From positions 372,001 through 436,000 of the forward strand of contig JADANN010000286.1 of the NCBI GenBank assembly GCA_018806985.1: DNA of 64,000 nt, given 5' to 3'. The notes below the pieces were generated by a model, which saw only the letters and a program-made list of their open reading frames with translations, searched no databases and had not been told where the DNA came from. The translations under genes and the position numbers were made by a program. This document shows, piece by piece, positions 32,502 to 52,229 of the stretch. Each line of letters begins with the position of its first letter. Position 1 is the first letter of the stretch. Source of the DNA: Angiostrongylus vasorum. Taxonomy: Eukaryota; Nematoda; Chromadorea; Rhabditida; Metastrongylidae.

Positions 32502-33655
32502 CTACAAAAGAGGAAGGAGAGGAAGCCGAGCGGTGCCGCCGTAATTGCGAACGTCGTACGCGACCCTGTTCCCCACGCTAATTTGCGACCAAGGTATCCC
32601 TGACGTTTATGTCCCACAAACAGTTATACCAGTAATTTCGTCCTCTGTTTTGTTCTGTACTAGTGTCTACTACGCAGGTCAAAAGTGAATTGACGACATA
32701 GTCCAGGAATAACAGTTTATAGAACGTTGGCCGTCTCTTGAACACTTCTTGGATTTGTTCCTAACTGATCTTTCTGCATCGCCTTTTTTTTCTGCTGGTA
32801 GCCTTTGTAATGTGACCCACATAATCTGAGAAATGTATTCAGCAGCAAAATCGTCAGTCGACTAGAATGTTTGCCCACGATTTCCTCAAGAAGGACGATC
32901 GTACATTCAAGCCGACAGCTTCTTCAAGGTAGGAAATACTACCATGTTCTTCTTTACTTGTATTCACTTTTCTGCCTGAAGTGATAGTTTTCTAGTGTAT
33001 TGTCATATCGATCTTTGTTGCTATCCACTCTTGTGTTTGTCGCGAATTCCATATTGTTTACTAGGGGTCCTTCCCAACGATTTAGCGCTTCATCATGATT
33101 AGGGAGGTGTTCTTCGGTGTCGGGCTGCCACGTACAGTGGGGGGGATTCGTCCACGCGGCAGGGTCACCCAAACTAAGAAGGAGTCCTACGTTTCCATCA
33201 GGAAGGACAGCTAAAGGTAAACCAATACCAAGATCCACCATCGTCCTAGTATCGAACTAGTGGCATGGTGGCAAATTTCCTTCTGATCTGTAAGGGCGGC
33301 GATTGCCTTTGGTGGTGACGACCTGAAGCAGACTTCGGCTGGGCTGATCTCGGGACTCCAGGGATACACATTAGCCAAACCAGCAAAACTCCGAAAAAGT
33401 GGAAATTATGCTGGAGTCGCACAACTAGTGAGGGCGGGCGATCGAACATTCCAGGTATTATATGACAAGACATTTTGGCTACAAGTAGTAGGTTATGTTG
33501 CTATTGTTAAATGTGTTCATGTCTCAAGAACAAAAACGCTAAGTTTATAGACAAAGAGTCCCAACAAATACTTGTTAGCTAATTGAAATTTTACTCCATA
33601 TTGAATCTCTGTATGTTCACTACACAGTGGCCATCTACGCACTCCATCATATTGG
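32502..33655. promoter_or_regulatory. Divergent promoter region of ERLEC1 and ZnT5
   Basis: About 1.15 kb separates the two opposite starts. 32512-32575 is GC/CpG-rich next to the ERLEC1 start. A family C repeat occupies 33045-33460, nearer ZnT5. No TATA box or other specific element can be assigned. Confidence 0.4.
33045..33460 (-). repeat. Repeat family C copy
   Basis: Reverse, near full-length C repeat within the ERLEC1/ZnT5 divergent region. Confidence 0.78.
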
Positions 33656-41038
<7,383 letters not shown>

Positions 41039-41799
41039 CCACATGATTTTTTTTTCGCCGGTTGTTATAGTTGAATCTAAAATTTTGTCACTCTCCAAGC
41101 TGATTAAATTGAAGCTTTTTAAATGCTAACTGTGGTAAAAGTGAGCAAAACTCCGGATATTTTCTATCGGTTACAGACCTTTTATGCGTAGAGTTTTCTT
41201 GTTTCTGTTCTGTGATTTCACTTTTAACGAAGGTTCATATGTCACATAATTTTATAGTATTGGTATCCGAAGTGCTATCGTTGCTTTCAAAGTTGGGACT
41301 TTTCACGTGTTGAATGTTTTCCACTGACCCGTCCTTTGTTGAGTTTCAGTCTGTATTTGTTGTGTTTTTGGTTTCAAGTTTAGTTTCAATGCTATCAAAA
41401 AATCTGAAGATCTGGCATCATTCAGATTATTAGGGGTTGAGCGCTTTATCATCGGCATTTTGCGATGTGAGTCATATATGACTCATACAGAACTAAGAAC
41501 GAATTTTAACTCTAGGCGAGCATATCCGTCTGTACTGTGCACTTGGTTTGTTGAAGTAAAATTATGAAATCTACAAACTGAATTGCTGGTCTTTTGAGTG
41601 CAAGGATTTCGTTGTTTGTGCTCGCTTTGTTTTCCATCGGTCCTCGCATTTGGAGCGACGAAGCGATTGTGAAAGCGAGACTTTATCCAGCTGGAAGCGG
41701 TGGCATCTCTACATGCGTCATCAATTTGGTCGATTGCCACACTTGCATTATAAAGTTTAGGAATTACAATGTTAACCTTTTATTTGTTACCTACCATAA
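41039..41799. other. No gene seen
   Basis: Downstream of ZnT5. An open stretch at 41483-41740 (minus) has no recognised similarity. Confidence 0.3.
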
Positions 41800-42065
41800 T
41801 TTTCATGGCAGAGTATGATGTGAGGTACAACCCCAATGATGCCAAGATATTCGCAAAACGTGGACCCTGGGCCCGATCGAACCACGATCACCCTTTCCGG
41901 CGTCTCGCGCGTTCACACTGCATCACTGAGGCCTTTGCTTTGCGTTTTTCTCGGCTAATTTCCTACCTAAAGTTGCCATCGGCAATCACCGGTCAACGGG
42001 GTTGATCTGGGAGACCACATCGGCGTTGAACCCAGTCAAGCTGAGGGTGTAGTCGAAATCACAAT
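41800..42065 (-). repeat. SINE-A copy
   Basis: Reverse A repeat (AATGATGCCAAGATATTCGC, CACCGGTCAACGGGGTTGAT, GTTGAACCCAGTCAAGCTGA). Confidence 0.72.
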
Positions 42066-42704
42066 GTTAGCCTTCTTTGCGAATATCTTAGTTTAGAAAA
42101 TGCTTATTGTATTAGTAATTGTTCGAAGTTCGAGAAAATCTGAACTAGAATTGCTACTTTGGAACAACTATATACCCATGGACTAATAGACGGGAGTCCT
42201 TGCCATAGGTCTATTCTCAATTCCTCAAATACGTTGGCTATTCAGAAATCGCTAGTCCTGGGAAAAATCCGTGCAGTTGTGATCGCATCCAACATACTAG
42301 TGATGTTTTGTAATTGTTTTGCATATTCTTATACTTTTAACCCTTACTTTTCTCTGGAGTTCTGGTTTGATTGGGAAGTAAATCGTATTGAACTAGCGCA
42401 GTTTTGTTCATCCAGTAAGATCTTTTGAATCTAACTGTTTATAGTAGATAATGGTCATAAGTCGGAATCCAGTATGTTCATTTAGAGAATGATGTCGAGG
42501 CTGTAAGTCGTAAGGTTACAGAATTTTGTAGAAATGACAGCACGCCAAATAGAGTTCAGGCTTTGGAAAACGATGCAAATGGTTCTCGACACTAAAGCTA
42601 AAGACGTTTGGTCCATAAGGCTCACCTCATTGTCTACTCTCATGTGCTTAGTTTTTGTCATGCTCGCAAACTAGCTGCTAGACTTTACACTAGCAGGACC
42701 GTAC
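42066..42704. other. No gene seen
   Basis: AT-rich interval with one unremarkable open stretch (42159-42428). Nothing is recognised. Confidence 0.3.
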
Positions 42705-43050
42705 AAAAAGGTAGCGGGTAGTGCAGTGGTTGTGGTCCTGTTCTTTACGTGGAAGCCCAACCTATCGAGTGGTATGTTCGACCGGCACCGGGCCCCATCG
42801 AGACTCTCATTCCTCCGAGATTAAGGAAGGCTCGCCCACTCTAATTCGCGTGGGGACGCCGTACCCCGGGTAAGTCAAGATTCCAGGGAGAATCGATTCG
42901 AATAGCATCATTCAACAATGTTCCTGACGAAGACGAAAATTTTTCAAGCAGCAGCCGAAATCACACACTAAAAAGGTTGAGAAACGAGTTGAATGAAAGA
43001 AGTGCTGGGATCCACTCAGTGATATACATGTGATGTCAAGTCATCAAACG
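42705..43050 (+). repeat. SINE-D copy
   Basis: Forward D repeat: A-box-like GTAGTGCAGTGGTTGTGGTC, B-box-like GGTATGTTCGACCGGC, then CATCATTCAACAATGTTCCT and the GCAGCAGCCGAAATCACACA block. Confidence 0.7.
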
Positions 43051-43255
43051 AAAAAAATAAAGAACCCTAATATTCTGACGACTCTCTATATAAATATTTA
43101 TTTAAGATCTCTCTAGCAAAGACAACGGTTTTTGGCAAATCTGTTTGGTTAATAAAATGTCAAAGTAGCACACATCAAGGAAAAACAAGAAACAATGAAC
43201 AGATTACGGTGAACTTCCTGCTGAAAGTCGCCGTGATTCATCAACTAGGAACATT

Positions 43256-46200
43256 TCATACACGAATTCGTGAGGTATCCAGACGGAACATTCGACGAAC
43301 CACAACGACTTCAATGATGGAAACAATGATGGCTGTGATACAGAAAACAACTACATAGATTTGAATATAGTCGGAGTTAGACTGCTGCATCGCCTCATCC
43401 CGAACTGACACCTTATTGTAGTACTTGATTGAATAGAAAATCTTGTAGAAGTGTTCAATCATTTTAGAAATACATTGCTGCACGTTTTCGCCGATTTCGT
43501 TAACTTCAAGGTATTTCAAGAAGGCTTGTTCGATTTGGTACGGCTTGTGGAAGAAAATGTTGAGTGTTACCCGCAGTGGTTGAGATGTACTGATGCATAT
43601 CTCATAGTCGCCTGCAAAACCCCACTTATCAGTTACATTTGTTACATATGTATTTGCATATGTAATAATTCATTGGTAGCGTGAAAGTAAATAAATGTTA
43701 GGGAACATGAAACTAGAATCCTTGAACATTATGTTTTGGGACACCAGGGACATAAGTCGTCGTCAAATTTTGCATGAAAATCCCACGTTCAAACTTGTCA
43801 GCACCTATTAGAGTTTGTTGCGGCATATTACGTATGGCGAGGAAAGCAACATTGAGTTCGAATCTCATACTGTGCAAAAACCTGCTCAATACTGAAATGT
43901 GGATGGCCGCCGAGAAGACCAGCGCCATCAATGGTGAAAGGATGGTTATGCGATTCGAGCTCCTCTACGAAGTTGACATGACCTGCTAACATCTTTTTCA
44001 ATCTTGAAAGCCGATTACATTTGATAAGAACACTGCGTGGCGAGCAAGAACTAGGCCTATAATCCAGACCTCCAGACTTGGAGATGTGAGTCATATGGCA
44101 GTCGACAGGCACTTAAAGTCGATTGGATGCTCTTAACTGAGACTTCCTTGCACGCCTCATATTCTAAGAGACAACGACCGGTTTGTATAGCATCACGAAT
44201 GTTGAGTGCTTTACCTACTACGATAAGTCGATACTGGAAATTATCGCCTCAAACTGAGCTGAATGTGTTACAAGAAGAATACGTGCAACTCCAGCTGTTA
44301 TGCACCAATGAAAATCCGCCAGCTCAGCCAAAACCCCATCTACAAAGCCGTGCGATGGCGTTGTTTGTATTTTGAGATTTATAGGATATGATCTGAGAGC
44401 TAGGTCGTTCCTGTTGTCCATTCGACCTACTCTTACAAAATAGACTAACAAGCAAATGGGAAATTTGGGCTGGACTGGCATAGATAGTCCAGCCATGGTC
44501 AACACTTCTTGAAAGACACTTATTATATGTTGGCATTATCTCTGCACAAAACCTTTGACGACTCGTACACTCTGAACGTATCCTTGCCAACTTTCTCGAG
44601 CCGTAACCCCTATGTGGATAAAGAGGATCAAAAATCAATTCAGATATGGTATACCGCGAGTGAATGAGCGATATCGTCTACCAAGGCTGCCGATACGCCT
44701 TTCCGACTGATTTTGTAGCAAACAGTGGAAACCGCAGACCTCAAACACGTATAATGTGCCTATATCGCTCGTACTCTTGTAAATTATTAATTCGAGTGCA
44801 GTGGACGTGTGAATTTGCCATTTGTATGCCACAAATGCCCACTGGATTCCGCTCGCTTGAGGATCAGGAAGGGCGTCAGAGTTTCGTATGACGACTTTAA
44901 AATTTGAGGTTTTTCAAGGGAGAGTACGTGGAGGTTCTGCATTGCGGGCTGTGTATACTCGACAGAGCGGACATTGTGTTGTTAAGCGTTGTAGAAAAAT
45001 AAATAGATAATGAAACAGTAGATGTAATCGACCGCGTTCCGTGTTCTATAGTAGGAACACTGGCGCACTCAGCTGCTCTGTAATTCCACTTTATGGGAGC
45101 AGATAGTTCAGTGATAGTGATGTTGTCCAAAACGCGCGAAGGCTTTGGTTCGGTTCCATGCAAACTATCCCGTCATTCTCTCTTGGGACGGGAAATTGGT
45201 AGTAAACTCGCCTCGGATGAGTTCATTCCCTCCAACACACAAAAGCTGGCGAATACTTGTGATTAAAATCTGGGAACACCTCAGCACGGCTATTCCAGGA
45301 TTTTGTGGAGACTTTACTCAACCAGCAATCAACGATTTTCACCAAGAAGACAAAGTCCTCAAGTGAACGTCGAACCGACACGCAAATCTGAAGTTCGTTG
45401 GTGATTGATGCGAGGAAATGAAGTGTTGAGATACGCACAATATATGAAATGTCGAGGCGTGAAAAACACTGAAAAGGTGCTTCACTAGGCGACGTCGAAA
45501 AGGAAAGGTTATTTGCGTCCACTCAATTTATTTCATTGTTCACTCTTATTCATCTATAACTCTATCATCCCTCCTATTACCGTGTTACTCTAGCGATCAC
45601 CATCACCAGAGACCAGTGATGTTTCCATTCTTCGGTGTACTCGTGGAAACATCTAGCACCACGGTTTTCGTACGAGGCGCTCTGCTTTCATTGGGTCATG
45701 TGGATAGGGTAGCCATAAGTACTTCGACAGCTTCTGCAAAGGACTGTCTGTATTCAAGGTTGGGATCTCCTAGAATATGCAGAGAAATTGCATTTTGGAG
45801 ATGACGGGTTCCTTGCAATTTCAGCTGATTTCAGCCTTTTTTATTGCAAGTATCTAAGTGCCTGCTCACACTTGCAGTTAGGAGAGCGGTTTATCGCTTA
45901 ACAACTAAGTTTATTACAAGAGGGAGATGATTTGTGGTATGCGTTTGCATTTTAAGTGGAAATCCGTATCGAATTATCGAACTCCTCTTTTAGGATGGCA
46001 TTGGCTGATATGAAGTTTCTGTTTCAGGTCACATCTACAATCATGGTCGCTTCCTTTCTACGATGATCTGGTGAACACCGTTGAGTAGAGCGACATTGTT
46101 TTTTACTATACAACGATAGAGGTGTTAGCTTGTTGAGCTCCTTTTTGGCATAAGTATATCATGTACTATCACTGTTGCAAAGAATAGGAACTGACCGTCC

Positions 46201-46627
46201 TCGGTGACATTGTGGTTCATGGACGCCTCGCCATCTCCTTCTGCCCAGTCGGAAAACTCTCCTGAAGGAGACGTCAGACGCATGGCCATACGATATTGGG
46301 ACAGCTCTGCTGGCTAAATACAGAAACTGAGAAGTATGTTCATTTCGTTAACGTCTATAAATGACTAGTTGACACGAAATTATAGTACTCCTCTCAAAAA
46401 GTTCGTTACGGTTACGACGTTAAGACTTCACTAAACATTTCGAGACTTACACTAAGACCGAGTTTTAGCGTCATCTCCTTTTCCAATGGTTCATATAGAC
46501 ATGTCATTTTGGATTCGAGGTCCATAGTTATCGATCTATCCACATAAGATTCAATGCCGAATACCGCACGACTAGAAAGGGCATTTAAATGGGGCACCAG
46601 GAAGTGAATCACCAGGATTACCAGCAT
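43256..46627 (-). CDS. p24/TMED family cargo receptor
   Basis: Three exons on minus: 46627-46451, 46313-46196, 43611-43256; phases agree, 216 residues, the usual p24 size. p24 proteins are type I membrane proteins cycling between ER and Golgi in COPI/COPII vesicles and selecting cargo such as GPI-anchored proteins. The N-terminal hydrophobic stretch (MLVILVIHFLVPHLNALSS) is a signal peptide. The GOLD domain runs from KMTCLYEPLEKEMTL to DYEICISTSQPLRVTL and holds the two expected cysteines. A coiled-coil stretch (EIGENVQQCISKMIEHFYK) precedes the single C-terminal membrane helix (IYVVVFCITAIIVSIIEVVV). The tail RRMFRLDTSRIRV lacks a C-terminal dilysine. Subfamily assignment is not secure. An acceptor TTTCAG abuts the ATG. 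The second intron is 2.6 kb and contains a SINE-D and an unexplained coding-like stretch. Confidence 0.93.
43713..44905 (-). pseudogene. Unrecognised coding-like stretch inside TMED intron 2
   Basis: Several minus-strand segments in different frames look more protein-like than chance (for example WAFVAYKWQIHTSTALELI, GLRLEKVGKDTFRVYESSKV, ARILLVTHSAQFEAIISS, NLTTTYVPGVPKHNVQGF before a stop at 43713). They are separated by stops and frame changes, some with acceptor-like TTATAG/TTTCAG. The LVTHS segment faintly recalls histidine phosphatases, but I do not claim that. It could be a decayed or multi-exon nested gene on the host strand. Confidence 0.25.
45080..45520 (+). repeat. SINE-D copy in TMED intron 2
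   Basis: Forward D repeat: GATAGTTCAGTGATAGTGATG (A-box-like), CTTTGGTTCGGTTCCATGC (B-box-like), then the shared CACCTCAGCACGGCTATTCC and GATTGATGCGAGGAAATGAA blocks. Confidence 0.65.
45521..46195. other. Intronic, nothing recognised
   Basis: Part of TMED intron 2 between the D repeat and exon 2. Confidence 0.3.
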
Positions 46628-47049
46628 CTGAAATTGATGACTAATCAGAACTTCTACTTCTAGACCAAGAAGGAAATTACTGTTGTTCGTTAGGAAATAA
46701 TGTGAGATTTAAGGAATAGTCACACTGAGAGCAAATTCCTAATAAAATGTGGACCATTAACTTGAACGGCTTCGAGGCCATTAACGGAACATTCCTGACG
46801 CCATTTCCTTGTCTTTGGCGTACCTTCGATGGTGGTGGTCAACGTAACTGAGCTTTACAAAAATGTCGAATCCGTTGCCAAGTCACCCACGTAGCTGAAC
46901 GATATATTCACACCATATTGACGGATGTGCTGGTTTCGTCAGCACAGAATGTCGTGCTGCACAAACAGTACCGAGGGAAATCTATTTAACCCTCTTAATG
47001 GACTTCAAAACTATGCTGCTTTATGAATAGTTTATAGTTTAATACCCTC
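46628..47049. other. Upstream of TMED, nothing recognised
   Basis: Presumed TMED 5' flank in minus orientation. No motif can be assigned. Confidence 0.3.
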
Positions 47050-47119
47050 ACCATAAACAGGAGTTTTATACTAAGACACAAGCTGGCTTTCATTTAACAT
47101 CGGCATGAATTACCAGTAC

Positions 47120-47545
47120 TTTCTTGTGTTCATGCGCTTGTACGGACTAGCTGCCAAATCTTCTTTGTGGCTAACACTCCTAGTCCACCGCCTTCTTCAG
47201 AGCCTCAGTTCGAGCCGATTGTCCATAGACGTTCATTCGTGCGACGTTCGTCCTCTGGTTGCATCGAGTCGAATTCAGTGGGGTGGAGCAGCACATGAAT
47301 AAGCTAAGCTCATTTGGAAGTCCCGTTTCGGACATGACAGTTGTTGCTTGGTTGTTTGACCCAAAGGGCATTGAAAAGTGACCCTACTTCGTTCAAGCAG
47401 TGCTCCACTCCAGGAGATTGGACTCGATGCAACGACGAAAACTAATATCGGGAGGATGAACGGCTATGGATAATCGATTCGGATCAGAGCGGTAGTGAAG
47501 AAGGCGAGGATGTCGAAACGTTAGCCAAATTTTTGTAACAAACTA
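47120..47545. mobile_element. Foldback element with hammerhead-like motifs at both ends
   Basis: 47180-47300 and 47400-47535 are inverted copies of each other. The right arm keeps a hammerhead-like motif (about 47497-47535: GUGAAGA, GGCG/UGUC, GAAAC, GUU). The left arm version on minus (about 47185-47222) has CUGAAGA and GGCG but a broken GAAA. No ORF lies between the arms. Confidence 0.65.
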
Positions 47546-47929
47546 ATGCAAGCTCATGAATACAGCAAAATATCAGTACCAAGAATTCTAATTTCATTGC
47601 CTTTTTTATGATATAAGGCGCATTTGTCTGTGGAACCATACGGTAAGAGGTGTTTTTCGTGAAGTGAATCTTGCGACTTTTGGGAAGAATTCCTCACTTC
47701 ATGCTGACAGTGATGTCGTCATGAAGTAGATGTAGGGCTTCATAGACGGGAATTTCTTACCAGTTAGAGTCCGAGTCTAGTTCTTAGCAAACAGATGACA
47801 ATTTTTCGGTAATTAGGGCACTTGAAGAGTTTAAAACGTGATCGGCTTGTATAAAAGTCTGCTTTATATCTGAGAGTAAGAGTAAGCGTGGTTCTTTAAA
47901 AGTATTATTTGGTTTTTAAAGTTAAAGGA
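47546..47929. other. No gene seen
   Basis: AT-rich spacer between the foldback element and a SINE-B. Confidence 0.3.
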
Positions 47930-48210
47930 TAAATGAAAAGGATGAAGCTCTCGGCATTGAGCAATCCCTGAGGGATGCGCCATGCAGTCGACTTCACTAA
48001 GCATCGTTGGAGGTGACCGAATGCATATCTCGCCTTGACAATGACTCGGGAAGGCCTAGCGATGTATCGAGCCACTTCTGCTATCCTTCTAGACAAGTTT
48101 GGTACCATTTTGCCTACTCCTGAGAGAGAGAAGGCTTGGTGAGCCATGGGCGTGGGAGCGATGCCTTGTGTACGTTGCAGGGCGCCCCGACCACTGCGCT
48201 GCACGCACCC
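47930..48210 (-). repeat. SINE-B copy
   Basis: Reverse, full-length B repeat, about 280 bp. Confidence 0.8.
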
Positions 48211-48624
48211 TCTTTTAAAGTTATTTATTTAATTTTTCACACTTTTTATATTATACGTATATTATTATAAGTTGTAACTGCTGCGTTTAGTAGAAAAAAA
48301 CCCGTCTAAGGAGGGCTACTTATAAAAGAATGACAGATAAGCGCTGTTAAAGTGTTAGTTGCAAATTGAGTCTTAGTGATTTGCTAGAGTTTGTTTTTCC
48401 TTTCTTTCGTTCGCCTTGGTGATGCGGGTGTACTTTTTTGTTTCGTTTTCCGCTACCAACACAGTGCCACTATTTGTATGTACCCTCTAGGATTGAACAA
48501 ATAGATGAATATTGACCAGGAAGTAACGAATTCAAACAGGAAAGACACAGACTTGGAAGGAAGTTTCCTATCGACACCACGTCAATTTGGGTAGTCTACA
48601 ACAAAGAAAGCGTCGAAAGCGAAT
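48211..48624. other. No gene seen
   Basis: AT-rich spacer; no exon, RNA gene or repeat recognised. Confidence 0.3.
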
Positions 48625-48915
48625 TGTTTAGTACTACACCCTCCCGGGTTAACCGAGCCTTCCACCCGTATGGGTTCAGTAAAATGGCAGCTCTCCATCT
48701 TTGGGAAAGCTCTCTCAAATCTGTAAAGGTCGTTAAATGCCTAGGTTGGAGAGCTGGAAACGCCGTACCACTACCTCAGGATTTCAAAAAAAAATCCACT
48801 CAGCCAGAATTCAACAATATTCAGAAGATCAACGATTCCACGCATAAAGCCGGCCTGGGTGAACGACGGATACAAGGAAACGATTCGAATGAAAAAGTGT
48901 TGGAATGAACATGAC
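48625..48915 (+). repeat. SINE-D copy, head lost
   Basis: Shares the D body (CCAGAATTCAACAATATTCA, GAACGACGGATACAAGGAAA, GAATGAAAAAGTGTTGGAAT). The tRNA-like head is not recognisable. Confidence 0.6.
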
Positions 48916-49894
48916 TTATGATGTTAGAAAATGTAAAAAATATATTACAGAAATTTTACTGCTCTTGAATCATTTGTTTGAATCATCAGAAAACTTCAGC
49001 GCTGGACAGGATCGATTGAATGCAGATGAAGAGGGAAATAGAAATATGTGCTAAATAATGATTCTCGATGGGTAATCCTTTAGCAGAACACTATTACTTG
49101 TTCCACCACCTATGACGCTATACATCGAGGCATTTTGTCTAGTAGCTGGACGTAATGTTCTAAAATTTTTTTCCATGATTGCCGGTAGAATTCATAAGCA
49201 CTAGTCCTTAGAGCTACTGTTCATTTCCTTTTGGGTTCATTACAATATCCGATTCCATTCCTGGTCCTACCCAGCTTCCCCCCATGCAAGCATACGCGCT
49301 AGACAGAGGCGTTCCCGACGCCATTGATTGTTTCGGTGGAAACCATCCCATTTTGGTTTAGCGAAAAGTTGCCCATCAAGTACTTCTATGATTGTCGCCT
49401 CCTAATCGCTTTTCGGATGATGAGATTAATGTTACAAACATACGACCAATAGGCATATGCAGTGGGGAAATCCTCTTCAGCGTTTTTAAAGAAACAGCGA
49501 ACGGTTTTCTGAGTTAACAATGTCTAGGACAGGCGTCTTTTATTCCTCGTTGTGTGTTTGTTCCTCTTTTATTTCTCTTGGATTTGGACTGGATTGGATC
49601 TACTATGTTGTAACGAAAATCGACTCCTCGTTAAAAAACCCTCAAATACACTTGAAATGTCAGCTTACTTTAACCTCCTAATTATGAATTGCATCTAATT
49701 AAGTATATAAAGGAAGTAGTTACTTTAGGAGGGAAATTATTTATTAACTACGCGGTGAATTTGAGTGCTCATTATTTTGGTTCTCGTAAGTAAAATCTCC
49801 AGACGTTTACGCATGAAGAGAATAAATGTACTCCCTTAACGACGGTAAACCAAATTTACGGGAAAAAATTATTTCTACTGATTTTACTTATTAA
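48916..49894. other. No gene seen
   Basis: AT-rich interval. No exon, RNA gene or named repeat is recognised. Confidence 0.35.
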
Positions 49895-50180
49895 GGGAAG
49901 AAGCTCTCAGCGCTGATCAATCCCCTGAGGGATGCGCTATGCATTCGACTTCATTAAGTATCGTTTGGAGGTGATTGAATGTCTATCTGGCCTTTACAAT
50001 GACTCGCGGTGGCCTACTGATGTATCGAGCCAGTGCTGCTATCCTCCGGACAGATCTGGCACCAATTTTTCCGATCCCGAAGGGAGGAGGGAGGGATGGA
50101 AGGGTTAGCGAGCCTGGAAGGTGGGATCGAACCCACATGTATTGCAGGGCGCCTCACCACTGCGCTACACAAGCCCCTTT
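49895..50180 (-). repeat. SINE-B copy
   Basis: Reverse, full-length B repeat with GGGTTCGATCCCACC-type B box on minus near 50125-50140. Confidence 0.8.
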
Positions 50181-50509
50181 GCCGTTATTATTCAGTTCTA
50201 CTCATTGGGGTAAAATATTTCTAGACTGGTTTTACAACATGTTCTGTCTGGTTGGGCCTGGATAATGTCTTCATTTGATCATGACCGAGGCTCCTTTTAT
50301 CTTCACTGAATGTCCAGTGAACTTGTTCATCTTGACACGCACAAAAAAGCAAATGACACAGTTTGTCTTCATGGCTTGTGAAGACACCTAACCATCACAA
50401 CGTCATACCTCTTGCTTTTCATCAGTAACGTTTATATAGTTATAATTCTAGCCTAGTGGTTGTTTTTTAAAACGTAGTGTCATACCTTTGTCCTGGAACA
50501 GATTCCTCT

Positions 50510-50870
50510 GAATCACAACGACTGCCCACTACTTGTGGTGAAGAGCTTGGAACGTCTTACCAAAAGTATTCTAGGATTCCAAAGAAAATATATTCGATCG
50601 GCATTCAATGATGTTCATCAGTAAGGCAAAAGCCTCAAGCATCACCTGAGTCTGCATCAAAATCATGATACCTTCATAAGTCACATAAGAATGAAGCTTT
50701 ACAGGAAGAACCGAATGAAAGAACTGCGGTACAATATGTGATGCTCGGTCGTGTAAAAAAGAAGTCACCAAAGGCATTTGATCCTTTAGACTTGTTAGAA
50801 TAATGGAATATGTGAGGGTGAGCAGTATTTTCACTGAAGGAGAGTTTGCCACTGAATTGATTTATGAGTC
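50510..50870 (+). repeat. Probable SINE-D copy, divergent
   Basis: The body order of D is followed (CTTGGAACGTCTTACC, GATCGGCATTCAATGATGTT, AAAAGCCTCAAGCATCACCT) with many differences and no clear head. Confidence 0.45.
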
Positions 50871-51589
50871 TAGATAGGTGGCATATTGTATAAAACGATG
50901 ATATGAATCACACAAAAAACCAAATACGATTTGCTCCGTGACGACTGTAAAATTATACGAGTGTTAAAATCGATCGCTTATCACGTTCTCTGTCGTACAT
51001 GTCGTTCTATCGCAGTTCGCCTCCGACACGTAATCCATGCGCTCGGCAACTGAGCAGCTTCATGGCCTCGCTACCTTACGGCTTACGGAGGCCACTCGAT
51101 ATCCTACAGAGGTTATCTTCATCTACATTTATGACATGCCGTACACGTGGATCTTATAACTATGATAAGTACTGTTCCAAACTACTCCAATACATAACAC
51201 TGAATCACTGAGTCTGCACAGTGTTGAATGAGTCACAGCAGTCGGCTGATGTTGTTGCCTGGCAGTTGGCATCAAAAGGACCCGTGCTGTTTTTGTAGAA
51301 CTGTAGCTCCTCATGAACGAACACCTGGAAACTTTTAAGAGCACTTGCTGTGAAGTGGTCAAAACCCACCACAGTGTCATTCGACTTCAAACGACGTGAT
51401 GCCGTTTGACATCACTCTGTTCCATCACTCGGTGCTCTCCGCTCACCTTTCTTTTGATTGGAATAGACTGGGATAATGCATACCAACTCTCACACTCCTA
51501 CACCATTAAAAAAATTATGCTTACTCGTTAATCCTCATACAACCACTACGCATTGTTCATCATGTAACAGTATCCTGTTGGACTATTAA
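50871..51589. other. No gene seen
   Basis: Open stretches at 50999-51211 (plus) and 51129-51390 (minus) overlap each other and show no recognisable motif or splice context. Confidence 0.3.
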
Positions 51590-51780
51590 GTTAACATGAG
51601 GTTGGAAAAAGTTTATCCGGCTGTTTCGACGTCTTCGCCTTCCTCAGAGCCTATGATCCGAGTCGATAATCTACAGGTGGTCGTCCTTGCGAATTGGTTA
51701 CTCTTCGTCGCATCGAGTCAAACCTAGTGGAAGGAACACCGTTTGAATAGTAAACTTCACTAAGAGGTGACCTTTCATAA
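51590..51780 (-). repeat. Short hammerhead-bearing repeat
   Basis: Contains a minus-strand motif at about 51628-51665: CUGAGGA, stem GGCG/CGUC, GAAAC. The GUY before the cleavage site is deleted. The body (GTCGCATCGAGTCAAACCTA) matches copies at 11240 and 47270. Confidence 0.6.
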
Positions 51781-51864
51781 AAGAGAGGGCTGATCGATCC
51801 CCGCCTCTAATATGTTACCTTTCGCGTGGGCGAGAAAAAATCTTGTAAAAACCACAATGGTGGC

Positions 51865-52080
51865 ACTGGTCGATGGAAAACTAGCGAAACGAAGGACCCA
51901 CATGGTATGGTGGTGAACGCGTTTGCCTCGGAAAGGGTAATAGCGCGTTCGTTCCCACCGAAGAAACCTACGATCCGGAGTTTTGCAAATATCTCAGCCT
52001 CATTGCGGTTGGTTATATCACACATAATACGCTGTCGTGAAAATTGCAAAAAGCAGTAGATAAAAGCTAACATTGTAATT
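51865..52080 (+). repeat. SINE-A copy
   Basis: Forward A repeat with GGTATGGTGGTGAACGCG, GCGCGTTCGTTCCCACC and the GTAGATAAAAGCTAACATTG end. Confidence 0.78.
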
Positions 52081-52229
52081 TTGTAACAGTTTCGAATTCC
52101 CACTTTCTAAACAAGTGCTGTATAAAGGTTGCAATTGACACATAGATTCATTTCGTTTGGTGTTTGCATGGATCTATATCCTCTGACGTATTTGTGTGAC
52201 GTATCAGTTAGTCAGCGTAATATTTCATA

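Noticed and set aside
44218..44505. Assignment to the histidine phosphatase superfamily from the LVTHS segment
   Set aside because: A five-residue resemblance with no RHG motif found and frames broken; too weak to call.
43256..46627. Specific naming of the p24 gene (TMED1/3/5/7 class)
   Set aside because: GOLD and membrane segments are clear, but the tail and coiled coil do not let me choose a subfamily without alignment.
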